Source: Lenzites betulinus
Lineage: Eukaryota > Basidiomycota > Agaricomycetes > Polyporales > Polyporaceae
DNA: 64,000 bases
Direction of reading: 5' to 3'
Assembly (NCBI GenBank): GCA_022264855.1
Contig: JABYQU010000062.1
Span: 62,001 to 126,000, forward strand
Under the pieces are notes generated by a model. The model made no database searches. It had not been told where the DNA came from and worked only from the letters and a program-made list of their open reading frames with translations. A program made the translations under genes and the position numbers. This document shows, one piece after another, positions 22,196-34,524 of the stretch (position 1 is the first letter of the stretch; each line of letters opens with the position of its first letter).

Positions 22196-23706
22196 ATTCC
22201 GAATTGCTCTTGCATCTATTCCTTGATCGCGTGCCAAGTTCAGCGTCGTTTTCCCTCGCTGGGCTCAAGCTGTCACCCCAAATAGTATATCTTTGACTTG
22301 AGATGCACACGCGGGAGCGTTTCCGCCAGTCAACCTCCGTCTATGTCGCCGTCGTACGTACATCCACCAAATGCGTTCCGCATTTCTACGATTTTCGACG
22401 ACAGATGAAGTGAGCGCAGACCTTCGCTCGCAGCTTCGTGTTAATCAGCTGACTGGCCGGCTCCTATACAGGCTGTAACGTCCGAGGATTCTTCGGAAGA
22501 AGGACGCGTCTTGTATGGTCTCGACTGCCTGAATTCCGAATGATACCAGCGTAGGAAGGCGTTAAGGTGGCCTCAAGCGCCTGAGTTAACTCCACCGCGA
22601 TATTTGGCCTTGCATGTTAATCGCCCGGGCAACTTCACAATTTGTGGTCTTTGGATAGTGCACCGATTCGGTGAGTAATGCCATCAGGTGAGCCTCTTAC
22701 ACTGTTTTTATTCGGGTATAATGAGTTGGAAGAGTTTTGCGCAGTGCTCACGTATATGACCACGGCGGTTCACAGGCGTGCTCATGATCAACGCCGACAC
22801 CGTTATCAGACAGTATCACTATGTCATCAAGAGCAACGTAGGGCTGCTAGCAGTTGTACGAGTGCAGCACAGCGATCGCCGACAATTCGCCAGACATACA
22901 CATCAGGATCCTTTACAATTTTCGATGGCCGCCCAAGAATGGAGCTCAGCCGTGCTCTAGCCATCTACTCCTTATTCGATATATGCGCTATGACGACTGC
23001 GGTTCCCGTTCTAAAATTCTCAGTAAGTATGCAGTGCCACCATACCAGCGACCATCGTGTGGTAAGTATCGACGTGCACACGGCCGTTAGTAAAACGACT
23101 CATCATGGAGCATTGACTTTTCGTTCCTTCAGCACCACCAGATAGCTGTTATTATGCCAAGTCGCGCACCTCCGCTTCCGCCGACGTCCAGGAACCATGT
23201 ACCTGACTGCGCGCGGATACAACGAGAATCGCCACAGGGCAGCGGCGTAGGCGGCGGGTTCCTCGGCGGATCACGAAGAAATAGGTCTGTCAAGGTCAAC
23301 CAACGGTACATGCATATACAATAGCTCACGCTAACTCCCGGTCGTTTTGTCCAGCTCTCGTGTCAGTTTTCTAAGTAGCCTCGCAGAAACAGCCATACAT
23401 AGGTTGTCATTCGAGCCGGTGAGCTTAGATCACTCGTTTGCATATCCATTCTATTTCACCAGAGCGCAGTACTTTGTATGCGACAACTTGCGGTACACCA
23501 TACATTTCGAGTGGAGCACGGCAAGCTACCCTCAATGCTGCCCGTAGTCTGTTCGTTCTAGGCCACCCCCGTTATGCTGTCTCTCAGCAGATGGCGGCTA
23601 GCGGATGGCGTCCTCGTCCCGCTGTGTGCGGGTACCTGCAACTCTGCATTCCACTGTGCTGAGCGAGCGGTGGTCACGTTCGAGGTACGATGCTCGACAC
23701 TGGGTG
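22196..23706. other. Intergenic, no gene supported
   Basis: About 1.5 kb downstream of sulfite oxidase and upstream of the first chitinase. Open frames are short and unrecognised on both strands. Confidence 0.45.
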
Positions 23707-23714
23707 CATAAAAA
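23707..23714 (+). promoter_or_regulatory. TATA-like element for chitinase 1
   Basis: CATAAAAA lies 58 bp upstream of the ATG at 23765. The weaker GATAAAAG near 27313 sits 79 bp upstream of the second chitinase, at a comparable position. Confidence 0.4.
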
Positions 23715-23764
23715 CGCAGAAGAGGACTCGCGTAGACGAGGTGCTCTCCGCCCGGTAGTTCCAA

Positions 23765-26003
23765 ATGTCGCCCCTCTGGCTTGCGTCGATTGTCTCCGCG
23801 CTCTCCCTCAGCGCGCTCCAGGTGCATGCGTTCGATAACTCGAGGTCGGACAACGTATGTGCCGTATCTTAATACCTCTGTTTAGTGCCCTCGTTGAAAC
23901 TACCCGTTCGTAGCTCGCTGTGTGAGTTACATCTCCCAAGTCAACTCACTTGCAGTATCTCATCAACATGCATAGCTATTGGGGCCAAAACTCCTACGGC
24001 GCGACTCATACCAATGACGTTGCCAACTGGCAGCACAGTATCGGGTACTACTGTCAAGTGAGTTGATGACTGTGATGGCGGACAGCTCTGAACTCATCTG
24101 CGCCCGTAGGATGATGGTATCGATGCCCTCCCCATCGCCTTCCTGAATGTGTTCTCCAGCACAGGTGGCGAGCCTGCCATCAATATCGCCAACGTAAGTC
24201 AGCTCGTATTTCTCCCTCCCCATAACGGGAAGCACCCTTAACTTTCGTGTCCCGCAGATATGTAGCCCTGATGGGAACGGAGTCTTCCCGGGGACCTCAC
24301 TCGCGCAGTGTCAGTTCCTCGCGTCCGATATCGAGTACTGCCAGTCGCGCGGCAAGATTGTCACCATCTCCCTCGGCGGTGCGACCGGAGCAGCCAGCTT
24401 CTCGTCGGCCGCGCAGGCCACCGCGTTCGGAGACACGATCTGGAACTTGTTCCTCGGCGGAACGAGCAGCATGCGCCCGTTCGGCGATGCCGTCCTCGAT
24501 GGGTAAGTCCTGCTTGTTAAGTTTCGGGCGTGGCGGACTGACTGACCATCGAGTGTAGTATCGACCTGGACATCGAGGGAGGCTCGACCGCCTACTTTGA
24601 CTCCTTCGTCAATCGTATTAGGCAGCTGGCTAGCGGCGCTTCGAAGCGGTACTATGTTACTGCCGCCCCGCAGTGCCCGTATCCCGACGCATACCTCGGG
24701 ACGTGAGTCAATATAACTTGCCTCATACGAATATGAACTCACCTGCATATAGGGTCTTGAACCAAGCCTCGTTTGATGCCGTCTACGTGCAGTTCTGTGA
24801 GTCGATAATGATTTCCTCAACCGAGACGATGTAATTGACTGCAAATGTTAGATAATAACTGGTGCGGTTTGCAGAACTACAACAACATCTACGCATGGGA
24901 TTATTCTTCTTGGTCTGTTCCCGTACTCTGAACACTTTACCCGTCGGTCTGACATTTGATTCAGGGATACTTGGGCAAAGACTGTTTCGGTTAACCCGAA
25001 CGTCAAAGTCTACATCGGGGCCCCCGCGTCTTCAACTGCTGCGGGTGCAGGATACGTCGATGCTACAACGCTTGTCAACATTGCGCTAGCGACCCGCAGC
25101 CAGTACTCGTCCTTTGGCGGTGTGATGCTTTGGGACGCATCGCAGGCTTACGGTACGTATTCAACGCCCCGGCACCGCTCAGCGCCTTCTAACCCGTATA
25201 CGCGTGTTCAGGCAACAACCGCTATGATTTGCAAATCAAGAACGCGCTCCGCGTAGGGGGGTCCAGCTCGAGCTCGACTGTTACCGTGACAAAGACGAGC
25301 ACCTCCTCGCGTGCCTCGAGCACGTCCGCCACGAGCGCCACTTCTCGGAGCTCTAGTACAAGCTCCCGCGCCTCGACTTCGTCGACCCGGGCATCTAGCT
25401 CCAGCTCGTCTACACGGACCTCGAGCGCCCCTACGTCGACTTCGCGCAGCTCTACCACGTCGCACAGCTCCAGTACGACTTCGCGGAGCTCGACCTCTAC
25501 CTCGAGGTCGTCGTCCAGTACCACACGGTCTTCCACCGCGTCTCGGTCCTCCACCACGCTTCGGTCCTCGACTACATCTCGCACAACCAGCACTTCGCGT
25601 ACCTCTACTTCTTCGACTCCGACGTCTCACACGAGCACCCGGACGTCTTCCACAGGCGCGTCCACTCCCACCGGCAACGTGTGCTCAAGCGCCATCGCTT
25701 GGAAGACTGACGTCGCCGTACGTGTCATCTTCGCACCCCTGAGTCGACTGCACACTGACAAAACGCCGCTGTAGTATGTCGGCGGTAACCAAGTGTCGTA
25801 CAAGTGAGTGCATCGACCTCCGCCGCTCATGTGCTTATATCTCACGCTCCGACTGCAGCGGCCATCTCTGGACGGCGAAATGGTGGAGCTACAACGATGT
25901 GCCTGGAGGTGCGTTCTCGACCATGCGGTAGATACAGCTTTCCAGGGCTGACCGCTACGGCACAGGTCTTGCAGGCGTCTGGACGGACAACGGGGCTTGC
26001 TGA
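23765..26003 (+). CDS. Secreted GH18 chitinase with Ser/Thr linker and CBM5/12
   Basis: Thirteen exons: 23765-23854, 23914-23921, 23976-24057, 24110-24193, 24258-24502, 24559-24702, 24753-24796, 24852-24912, 24965-25152, 25212-25717, 25775-25803, 25859-25908, 25966-26003, giving 522 residues. A signal peptide (SIVSALSLSALQVHA) precedes the class III GH18 barrel: AVYWGQNSYG, KIVTISLGGATGA, and the catalytic GIDLDIEGG. After the barrel comes a linker of about 140 residues, almost only Ser, Thr, Arg and Ala, likely O-glycosylated. The C-terminus is a CBM5/12-type chitin-binding module with two aromatic pairs (NGHLWTAKWWSY ... WTDNGAC). It degrades or remodels chitin outside the cell. A tandem duplicate follows, with identical lengths in seven core exons. 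Confidence 0.92.
23914..23921 (+). other. 8-nt microexon in chitinase 1
   Basis: CTCGCTGT between TTCGTAG and GTGAGT. It supplies LA and part of V in LAVYWGQN and is needed for the frame. The tandem copy has the equivalent CTCGCGGT at 27539-27546. Confidence 0.75.
25262..25675 (+). repeat. Low-complexity Ser/Thr codon repeat (chitinase linker)
   Basis: An imperfect run of Ser and Thr codons (AGCTCG, ACCTCG, TCGACT type words) encoding the linker. The opposite strand therefore shows a long artefactual open frame rich in Arg or Glu. Confidence 0.7.
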
Positions 26004-27391
26004 CCAGTGACTTCTGCATCAACGTTGAGCAGCTCCGGATCTTTTTCGATTCGGCGCGGAGAAAGCAGCCGTCAACAGTTCGAACTCTACTGAATTGTTG
26101 AACTTCTAGATGTAACCTTAAGTAGTAGACCGCAGTCTTGGGCAGTCGATGTTGAACCCTGCATGTAAATTCGTGCAGCCTTTGACTCCTGACATGAGCA
26201 TATGATATTCGAGCAGATAGGAGAACGCTTGGTGAATTTGTGCGTGCCATGAGGTTTGTAGGCGCGTTTCTCAACGGAACGCGACGCCGATGTGATAATA
26301 CTCACAGAGCAGGCTCACGAGGAGTGCTATGGAAGAATGAGCCGGTCATGGCGGTGTGGGTGTGCTGTGTGGAAGTGCTTCCGGCGCTTCGAGTTTAGGC
26401 TTCTTGCTTGACGACCACCTCGTACCCCAAAGCCCAATTCGTTGGCGGATACAATTAGCCCTTGTCATTGGACGGAACAGCTGATCATTTCCAGTTTTAT
26501 CTTGCTGAGAACGAGGAAGGGAGCATTCCATATGCTCGACTTGTCTCGGGGTGATAACAGCTCAACGTTGCGGCCTGCATTCTTCCCATCAATAGCACAC
26601 AGCACGGGCCGCGATTCATCTTGGTACGTCCAGCCCACAGTATGCGCATCCACGCACAGTCCTGCCACTTATCGTCCGCTCCAGACATGAATTCCGCCCC
26701 GTTCGAATGTGTTTCATCGATTGGCGCGTGGCAGTCGCCATGGAACGGCACCGTCGGCGACTAAGCTGGGAGAGCTAGTGAGACCATGTGCCTCTCTTCT
26801 TGACTTCGAAAACTAGCCGCGCAGCACTATCCAGCACATGCAATGCGTATCTGCCCCCCGGCCCTCCGGGATGCTTCTTATGATTCCGCGCCGGGGTAGC
26901 TTCGCGATATCGTGTGCTGCCTCGATGAACGTGACGGTCCACTGCCTTGTCTCAACACTCGCCTCCAACACGGGTTTGTGGGCACGTATGCTCACACTCC
27001 GCCACGCCGCATGGTGCGCATCTTCCTCTATCCTCTTCCTATGATCTGCTCTCTCGATATGGCTGACCATCACCCGATATAGGCCTGTCACCGAATATGC
27101 CGAACATACTACGGCAGAGGAAGATGGCGTTCTATCAATCCAACGACCGCCCTTCCATGCGGCCCCGTTAGGTCAACAGAGACAATGTTCTCGGGATCAC
27201 AGAGACGGCTTCATGTGTTGGCCGCGCGCGTTCCTGCACGGCGACATTACACGCGGTGCTCTCCCGGTGCGGAATGCATCAGGATCTCGCTGCTCTTCTG
27301 GCACGACGCGGTAGATAAAAGGGCATCTTAATCGACCCCCGAGGTCCAGAGCCCAAGGCCTCCCCGACCGTACTCGATCAAGCATTCGAAG
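26004..27391. other. Spacer between the tandem chitinases
   Basis: About 1.4 kb without a recognisable gene. The last 80 bp carry a TATA-like GATAAAAG and a short leader for chitinase 2. Confidence 0.45.
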
Positions 27392-29380
27392 ATGGCTTCC
27401 TTCTTGCTCACCTCTGCCCTCTCTGTCCTCTCCCTCGGCGCCCTCCAAGTCACTGCGTTCGACAACTCCAGATCCGACAATGTACGTTGCTATACATTCT
27501 CTTAGGGTGTGCCTTGTTCTGATTGACGATCTCATTAGCTCGCGGTGTGGGTACCACATGTATGGAGATTGTGTAAAAGCACCGTACTGATACCTGTGCC
27601 TGTACAGCTACTGGGGACAGAATTCGTATGGCGCGACGCACAGCGACACAGCGAACTTCCAGAAGACTTTGTCGACTTACTGCCAGGTAAGACACCCTGT
27701 TCGGGCCCGTTTGCATGCACGCTGACCATCAACACTTTGCAGGATGATTCCATTGACGCGTTCCCCATCGCGTTCCTGAACGTCTTCTTCGATGCTGGAA
27801 ATGAGCCTTCAATTGACCTCTCCAACGTAAGTGCACAGTACACGCACCGCCGATTGTATTGCCGACGCAGCCTGGGTGCAGATCTGCAGCAACGTAGACG
27901 ACCCTGTCTTCCCAGGCACGAACATGCCCGACTGTAGCTTCCTCGCGTCCGACATCGAGTTTTGCCAGTCGAAGGGCAAGATTGTCACTATCTCCCTCGG
28001 AGGTGCGACTGGCGCTGCCAGCTTCACTTCTGATGCCCAGGCTGCCGCGTTTGGTGACACGATCTGGAACACCTTCCTCGGTGGTTCGGGGTCCGTTCGC
28101 CCATTCGGCGGCGCGGTTCTTGATGGGTAAGGATTTATAGACCGCCATCAGAATGACGAGACAATAGCGAGGCTGACTATTGTGTTGATAGTATCGACTT
28201 GGATATCGAGGGCGGGGGAACGACGCACTTTGCCGCCTTTGTAAACCAGATCAGGTCCCATGCCAGTGGGGCCAACAAGCAGTACTATGTTACTGCGGCA
28301 CCACAGTGCCCCTTCCCTGACGCTTTCCTCGGGACGTGAGTGAATGTTCGCCTTCTGATGGCATGACTTGGTGCTAACGTGTCGTGACTGAAGTGTTCTG
28401 AACGCTGTTGCTTTCGACGCGGTCTACGTTCAGTTCTGTAAGTGCTAGTTATCCGAGTCTGCATGGGAACAAGTACTGAATCGAGCCTGTAGACAACAAC
28501 TTCTGTGGCTTGACTAACTTCAACAACCCCAATGCTTGGGACTTCGATGAATGGTATTGCAATCCAGTTCACATTCAACATGTTGAGGATGCTCATATGG
28601 ACACAGGGACACCTGGGCGAAGAACACGGCCGTGAACAAGAACGTGAAGATCTACATCGGTGCCCCCGCATCGCCCACAGCAGCAGGCTCTGGCTACGTC
28701 GACGCGTCGACGCTGGCGAACATCGCGCTCGAGACGCGTAGCCAGTTCTCGTCCTTCGGTGGCATCATGCTCTGGGACGCATCTCAGGCATTCGGTACGT
28801 CCCCCCATGATGTTCTGTAAGCCATGTAACTCAGCATACATGCAGCCAACAACCGGTACGACGCGGCGATCAAGAACGCGATGAGGCAGGGCAGCGGCGG
28901 TAGCTCGTCTTCCGCCCCGGTCACGGTCTCGACGAGCTCACAGTCGTCGGCGCCGACCACTGCGCCCCCTACCAGTCCAACCTCGCACAGCACGACAGCA
29001 GTGCCGACTACGACCGCGCAGTCAGGCAGCTGCGCAGGTGTCGCCGCGTGGGTCAGCAACGTCGCGGTGAGTGCATCCCATGTGGACCGGAGTGGAGAAA
29101 GTCCTGAGCGGTGATGCGCGCAGTACAACGGAGGCCAGACTGTGATCTTCAACGGCCACCTCTGGACCGCGAAGTGGTGGAGCTTCGCCGACACCCCCGG
29201 CGGTAAGCTATCCCATCCTCATGCACTGAATGTGCTACCGACACTGATAATGTGCTATTCGCAGGTGCCGCGGGCGACTGGACCGACGATGGTGCATGCA
29301 CCAGCTTCGCTGCAGCCGTGGCCACCCCGCATGGCGCAGCCGCGCCCGCATCTGCGGCGAGCGTGCCTACTGCCGCGTGA
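27392..29380 (+). CDS. Secreted GH18 chitinase, tandem duplicate
   Basis: Twelve exons: 27392-27481, 27539-27546, 27608-27686, 27743-27826, 27882-28126, 28192-28335, 28394-28437, 28493-28553, 28607-28794, 28846-29066, 29124-29202, 29265-29380, giving 452 residues. Signal peptide (SALSVLSLGALQVTA), class III GH18 barrel with AVYWGQNSYG, TISLGGATGA and catalytic GIDLDIEGG, a Ser/Thr linker of only about 45 residues, and a CBM5/12 module (NGHLWTAKWWSF). One intron present in the upstream copy, within the binding module, is absent here. After the terminal cysteine of the module, where the sister gene stops, this gene continues for 26 Ala/Ser/Pro-rich residues. Same role as its neighbour, presumably with different timing or substrate surface. 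Confidence 0.92.
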
Positions 29381-29649
29381 AGACCAGAGCGACAGGGAAT
29401 CTAAGTCAAGAAGTTATCGTTATTGGCATAGAGCAGATGGGCTGGTCATACCGGTATTTATACATCGGTCGATGTCGATGCTGGTTATGCATAGGTGTAC
29501 CATTATGCTGATCTTGTATGCGTTCGAGCGACGCTATGTACTCACCTTTTGAATCAAATGGGGTTTCAGCTGACGCTTACTCGAGCCGGAGGGACAGACG
29601 ACGAATTCCGATGTGTTCATTTCCATATCCACGAGACTACCGGGAAACC

Positions 29650-32600
29650 TCACTCCATCCGCCCCCTGAGCCAACTCAACAGTCCCTTCGTGCCCTCCCT
29701 CTCCCAAACCCGCCGCGCGGGGATACGGAACCTAAGCAGATTGATTCAACATCCTGCGAACCAAAAAGTAAAAGCGAAACTCACGTGTTACCGTCGACCA
29801 AGAACACGTCCAGCGGGAGCATGCCCAACTCCGGGGGCAGCTTCCCGATCTCGTTGTCCCGCAAGTCCAACTCCTCCAACTTCCACTCGGGCACCAGCCT
29901 GTTCCCCTTGAACCGCTCCGCGAGCTGCCGGAACCCATCGAGCTCGCCAAGGCGGTTTCCGCGCAGGCGGAGGTGGCGCAGGCCTTTCTTCACCACCGCC
30001 CGCGATGCATCGTCGTCGTCATCCTCCGCGGAGGGCGCCGGGGGATCGGAGAAGATGAGCGTGGAAAGGGCCTCTTCGGTGAACGCCTCCGACGTCAGGG
30101 CGTTGTACGACAGGTCGAGCGTGCGCACGCTCGGGAAGAGTCGCGCGAGAAGTGGCAGCAGCGGCTCGCTCGTCCGCTGCGTGAAGTCGTCCCCACTGCC
30201 ACTACCGCCCTCGCGAGAAACCGGCACCATGTCGCTGAGGTTGCAGTTATCGAGGGTCAGCTCCTCCAGCCAAGGCAGGCTCAGTCCGGCTTCGACTGCG
30301 CTGGGCAGGCTGAACGATGGGTCGCTCCGCCGGCCGGTGAGAACGAGCACCTTGAGGGTCTGTGCGAGTGGTTGAGCCGCGATGGCTGCGAGGGGCAGTG
30401 TTGGAGCGGGGATGGCGAGGGCGAGTTCAGATACGCCATTCCGGGGGCCTTTGTTCCAGGCGGGAGCGGCAAGGGAGAAGGAACGCGAGTGTGCTGCTTT
30501 GGTAGGTGGGGCAGATGGCGGGAGAGTGAGAGTTTGAGCTGATGCGGAGTAGTACTGGGGGCTGGCGAGGGCCGAAGCGACCGTGGTCGGGTTGTGGGCG
30601 GGAGATGGTGCGTCGGCCGGTGGTGAAGACTTTGCAACAGCGGTCGACTCGGCGATGGCAGCAACAGCGGCTGCCCGAGCACGTCTACGTGCCCCTGCGC
30701 TTAGAAGTCCCTGCTCGGCCTCAATCTCCCACTGCTCCTTCTCCACAACAACAGGCTTCTTCGGAAGGTGAGATGGTCCTTTTGGTACGCTTGAGGATGT
30801 GGTCACATCACTCGACGCCGAGGAAGACTGGGCAGCCGCAGCTGCCATCGCCCGTGCTCGCCGCTTCGCACCCTCACTAAGAAGCCTCTGATCGGCTGCA
30901 ACCTCCCATGACTCCTTGGCTACCACAGGCTTCGTGTCTGGCTTCGTGTCTGGCTTCGCAGGACTCAGACTCCAGGTATCGACGGGTCCTGCAGCGGCTC
31001 GCCGAAGCTTCGTTCGTCGTTCTGCCTCTATCTCCCAGGCCTCCTTGATCACCCGCTTCCCGACGATCAAACGAAGCACACCTTCCGGAGGCTCCTGGGC
31101 GGTGGAATCGAATTCGAGTGTCTGCTTCAGCAAGGCCACCGTGAAAGCGGCCTCGATCACCGGGCGTGATACGTACGTTTCTTCGAGGTCGAGGACTTTC
31201 AGAGCAGGGAACAAAGGCCCGGATGATGCAGCGAAGAGCGTTACAGGGAAGCTCTCGTCGCCGATGTCGGCACGCTGCATGCGGATCTCTTTAAGCCTTG
31301 CCAGTCGACCCAGAGCGCGGAGCAGAGATTCGCTCCTGCCGAGAGGGTTCTCAGACAGATCGAGCCTCGTAAGCTGTGCAGGTAGTCCAGGGCCATTCCC
31401 TGAGTGTTCAACAGAGAGCGCAGAGAGTTGATTGTGCGAGGCTTCCAGCACGGTCAAGCGTGGTAGAGGTTCGGTCGCGCGGGTGATGCTCTGAGAAAAC
31501 CAGTCTCCACGCGCATCGCGTGTTCGGCCTAGAGGATTCGCGCCTTCGCTAGCCAAGGGCGCGCCGAACGGAAGCGCAGTCAGGGCATTATGGGAGAGAT
31601 TGAGGGTCGTAAGATGTGGCAGAACCCAGAAGTTGGTTGGGAGGGTGGAAAGCTGATTGTGGCTTAAGTCAAGGGTTGTCAGAGCGGTAAGATCCGCAAA
31701 ACTGTCGGGCAGAGTAGTCAACTTGTTATTATGCAACTGTATGATGAACGCGTGAGCGATTGTCTGATCAGTGGAATTGCTGTTGGACCTACGTCGATGA
31801 TCTTCAGTGAACCAAACATTGAAATCTCTGGCTGTAGTTCTAGGATTTCGTTTGACCATGCCTTCAGCACCTCAAGGTCCTGAGCTTCGTACCAAGAAGG
31901 CGCGTTCTGCCCACCCTGGCGCCGAGTTGCTGCAGTGTCGGTCGCGGTCGCGGTAGTGATCGGCGGTTCAATGGGCACCGATTTTAATGGCTCTGGCTTG
32001 ATACCGAGGTGTATCTCGAAGAGAGCGGATGGCAGACAGGGAAGATCGCGAGACGAAAGGTTGATTGCACCTTATGAAACGCGCTTGAATGATAGGTATC
32101 GCACGTCGGCTACAAGAGATACGGGAGCTTCGTCCAGACATGTCAAGCAGAAGTAAATTCCAGCGCATACAGTCACTCATTGCATGGAAATACCCTCGAG
32201 ACTGGGTCATAGCTCTCCACGAACATACTTGAACAACTACGTACCTCCCGGGTCGCTGTACAGAGTGTGGAGAACCACTGCTTGACATGCCTGTACGAAT
32301 AGAGACAAAATCACTCACCAGAGCTCCGCCCGCGTTCGATGGTCTCTTTCACTGACCATCTTCCGAGATCAACATCCACCACGGGTGTTTGGCCAAACGT
32401 ATCAGGCGAGGCATTTTCTAATCCGGCGTACGGGGCATCCGGAAATCCTATACTGGGAGCCTTGGTTGCAGCCTTCTTAGCCTCTGCGCGTCTTAGCGCG
32501 ATTTGCTCCCGTATGCTGAGCTGTGGCTTCGGCGATGGCGGAACATCTTCCTCTGCTGGTAGTGGCGTTGCTCTGCGAGCGGGAGACTTGGTTGGTGACT

Positions 32601-32811
32601 TGGGCGGTCTAAGAGTCTTTAAGCTCGGTTGTGACCGAAGCGGTGTCTGAGAACGCGGACTTGGGGTCGGGGCTGCAGACTTGGTTCTAACACGAGGCTT
32701 TGCGAGAGGTGTGAGAGTAGCTCGAGGGGTGGGAGAGGGAGCTGGGGAGGAGGAGGTTTTCAGAGGAGACCTTGCGCCGGACCTCGAGGACGGCTGCGGG
32801 AGACGGGACAT
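29650..32811 (-). CDS. Large leucine-rich repeat protein (LRRC40-like)
   Basis: Four exons, 32811-32319, 32070-31793, 31736-29785, 29731-29650, encode 934 residues. The first about 100 residues are Pro/Ser/Lys-rich and basic. Then INLSSRDLPCLP starts a leucine-rich array (DLHNNKLTTLPDSF, LTTLDLSHNQLSTLP, LTTLNLSHNALTALP). The array is interrupted by a long insertion holding three similar segments (KEAWEIEAERR, KESWEVAADQRLL, KEQWEIEAEQGLL, each with an Arg/Ala-rich helix), and resumes with LEELDLRDNEIGKLPPELG. The end, FRIPARRVWEREGTKGLLSWL, is the cap typical of LRRC40-type proteins. No signal peptide or membrane segment, so cytosolic or nuclear. Partner unknown. It is divergent from RPS10. 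Confidence 0.85.
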
Positions 32812-33345
32812 GGTTGTGCGAGCAGCGCACTAAGGTCGAGACGGACGTCGATGACAAGTTCAGGCCGCGTAGGCGCCCATGAACGCGTTCGACGCGTGCA
32901 GACGTCACGACCCCGGGACAGCGCTTCCGGGGTCCTTCTGAGCCACGTGCTTAGTAGAGCGCCCATTCCGCCGAAAACCTGCCCAGCCGTAAGACCCACC
33001 GTATCGCTCCTGCACGGACTTCAAGACAGATCTCAAGGCCCCGCCGCCCCTACAAGCCAATGTGAGTGTCCCGAACCGTTGATTTGACCCGTTGCGACGG
33101 TTTGGAAGAAGATTGGGAGACAACGAAGCGTCGGATGAGGCTGGATGGTCGCGAGAGGCGTTGGATGACGGAACTTGGGACTGGGGAACCTTTGCTCGCA
33201 TACGGAGCTAATATCTTGCTCTCCAGCCGGAGTAAGTGCGACTACGCCTCGCAGTGAGTTGCATCATTGCATTGCGGTTGTCGAATAGATCACCATAACG
33301 CTCTTGTCCACGCAGCTTCCGACCACAAGCCTTAGTCCGCCCAGC
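32812..33345. promoter_or_regulatory. Divergent promoter region, LRR protein / RPS10
   Basis: 534 bp between two start codons on opposite strands. No other gene is supported. It must hold both promoters and may contain a 5'-leader intron of the ribosomal protein gene. Confidence 0.5.
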
Positions 33346-33926
33346 ATGATCATCACGAAGGAATCCCGGCGCGTCATCTACGAGTCCCTCTTCAAGGGTT
33401 TGTACGCCTCTTCTACCCCTCCTGCTCGAAAGATCTGACCGAAATGCGATTCACATCGTACTGCTTATAGAGGGCGTGCTGGTCGCCAAGAAGGACTACA
33501 ACGCACCTAAGCACGATGAGCTTGATGTCCCCAACCTCCAGGTCATCAAGGCCATGCAGAGCCTTACCTCCAAGGGCCTAGTGAAGACCCAGTTCTGCTG
33601 GCAGTATTACTACTACGTTCTCACCCCCGAGGGTGTTGACTTCCTCCGTGAATGGTACGTACTCCTGGCTTCAGTAGCACTCAGTATCTAACCAGAGGAG
33701 AATTGTTCCACACGCTTTCAGGCTCAACCTCCCCAGCGAGATCGTCCCCTCCACGCACAAAAAGGCTGTTCGCCCCAACCGCCCGGCGCAGGTTCGTGGT
33801 CCTGGTGGCGAGGGTGCCTACCGTGCCCCCCGCGGAGATCGCGACGACTACAGGAAGAAGGAGGGTGCGCCCGGCGAGTTCCGGCCACAATTCGCTGGTG
33901 TCGGCCGTGGTGCTCCCCGAGAGTAA
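33346..33926 (+). CDS. RPS10: 40S ribosomal protein eS10
   Basis: Three exons, 33346-33397, 33471-33654, 33722-33926, encode 146 residues. The sequence starts MIITKESRRVIYESLFKEGV, has the winged-helix core (VPNLQVIKAMQSLTSKG, WQYYYYVLTPEGVDFLREWL) and ends in a Gly/Arg-rich tail (FAGVGRGAPRE). Length and all blocks match eukaryotic eS10, located near the mRNA entry/beak region of the small subunit. Codon use is strongly C-ending, as expected of a highly expressed gene. Confidence 0.95.
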
Positions 33927-34524
33927 ACGTCGACGACGATCACTCGGGACGTCGGTCACGTTAGGCAGGCGCGTCGACGGGCACGTTTGGACGGTCTGCG
34001 AGCGTCGTCGGCGGCGGCGGCTCGCTGTGTAGGAGGTGTCATGATATTGCTGCCATCCGCCGCAAAATTGTAGTATGAGCATCTCCATGCACTCGCTTAT
34101 GCTATGTTTTCGCTGCTTTCACTCTCTATCGACGCATGTTGTATCACTCGGCGAATTCCGCCTGCGCACGCAATGCGCTCGACCGAACATTAATGCAAAG
34201 CGCCGGCGTCTATTGTGGACTGGCACGTCATCCGACACGACGTCGACTCCGTCTCTTGGGTTCACGCTTGCTCGTTCCGCTCTCTCAAACGATTCCAGCG
34301 CTGTCGGATGCACATGCGAACGTTTTGCCATCGACTGAGCATACACTGAGGTGGGTGCTAACAGCCGCCATATGCGTTTGTATTGTATGCACATGCAGTA
34401 CACTCCCAACAGAGACACTCGCAACAGCTACCCGCTACTCCTGGCACGGCTGCGTACGTCCCGTTGAGGCGCAAACGAATGCTACGTTCCACTCATCATC
34501 ATTGTACGTAGTAACTTCCAAAGC
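33927..34524. other. Intergenic, no gene supported
   Basis: About 0.6 kb between RPS10 and a membrane-protein gene. Only short unrecognised frames. Confidence 0.45.

Noticed and set aside
25262..25675. Possible CRISPR-like or tandem repeat array
   Set aside because: Repeat words are irregular codon repeats within an exon, with no spacer/repeat periodicity, and the genome is eukaryotic.
25208..25742. Long open frames on both strands over the chitinase linker
   Set aside because: They arise from the Ser/Thr codon repeat; only the frame continuous with the GH18 and CBM modules makes sense.
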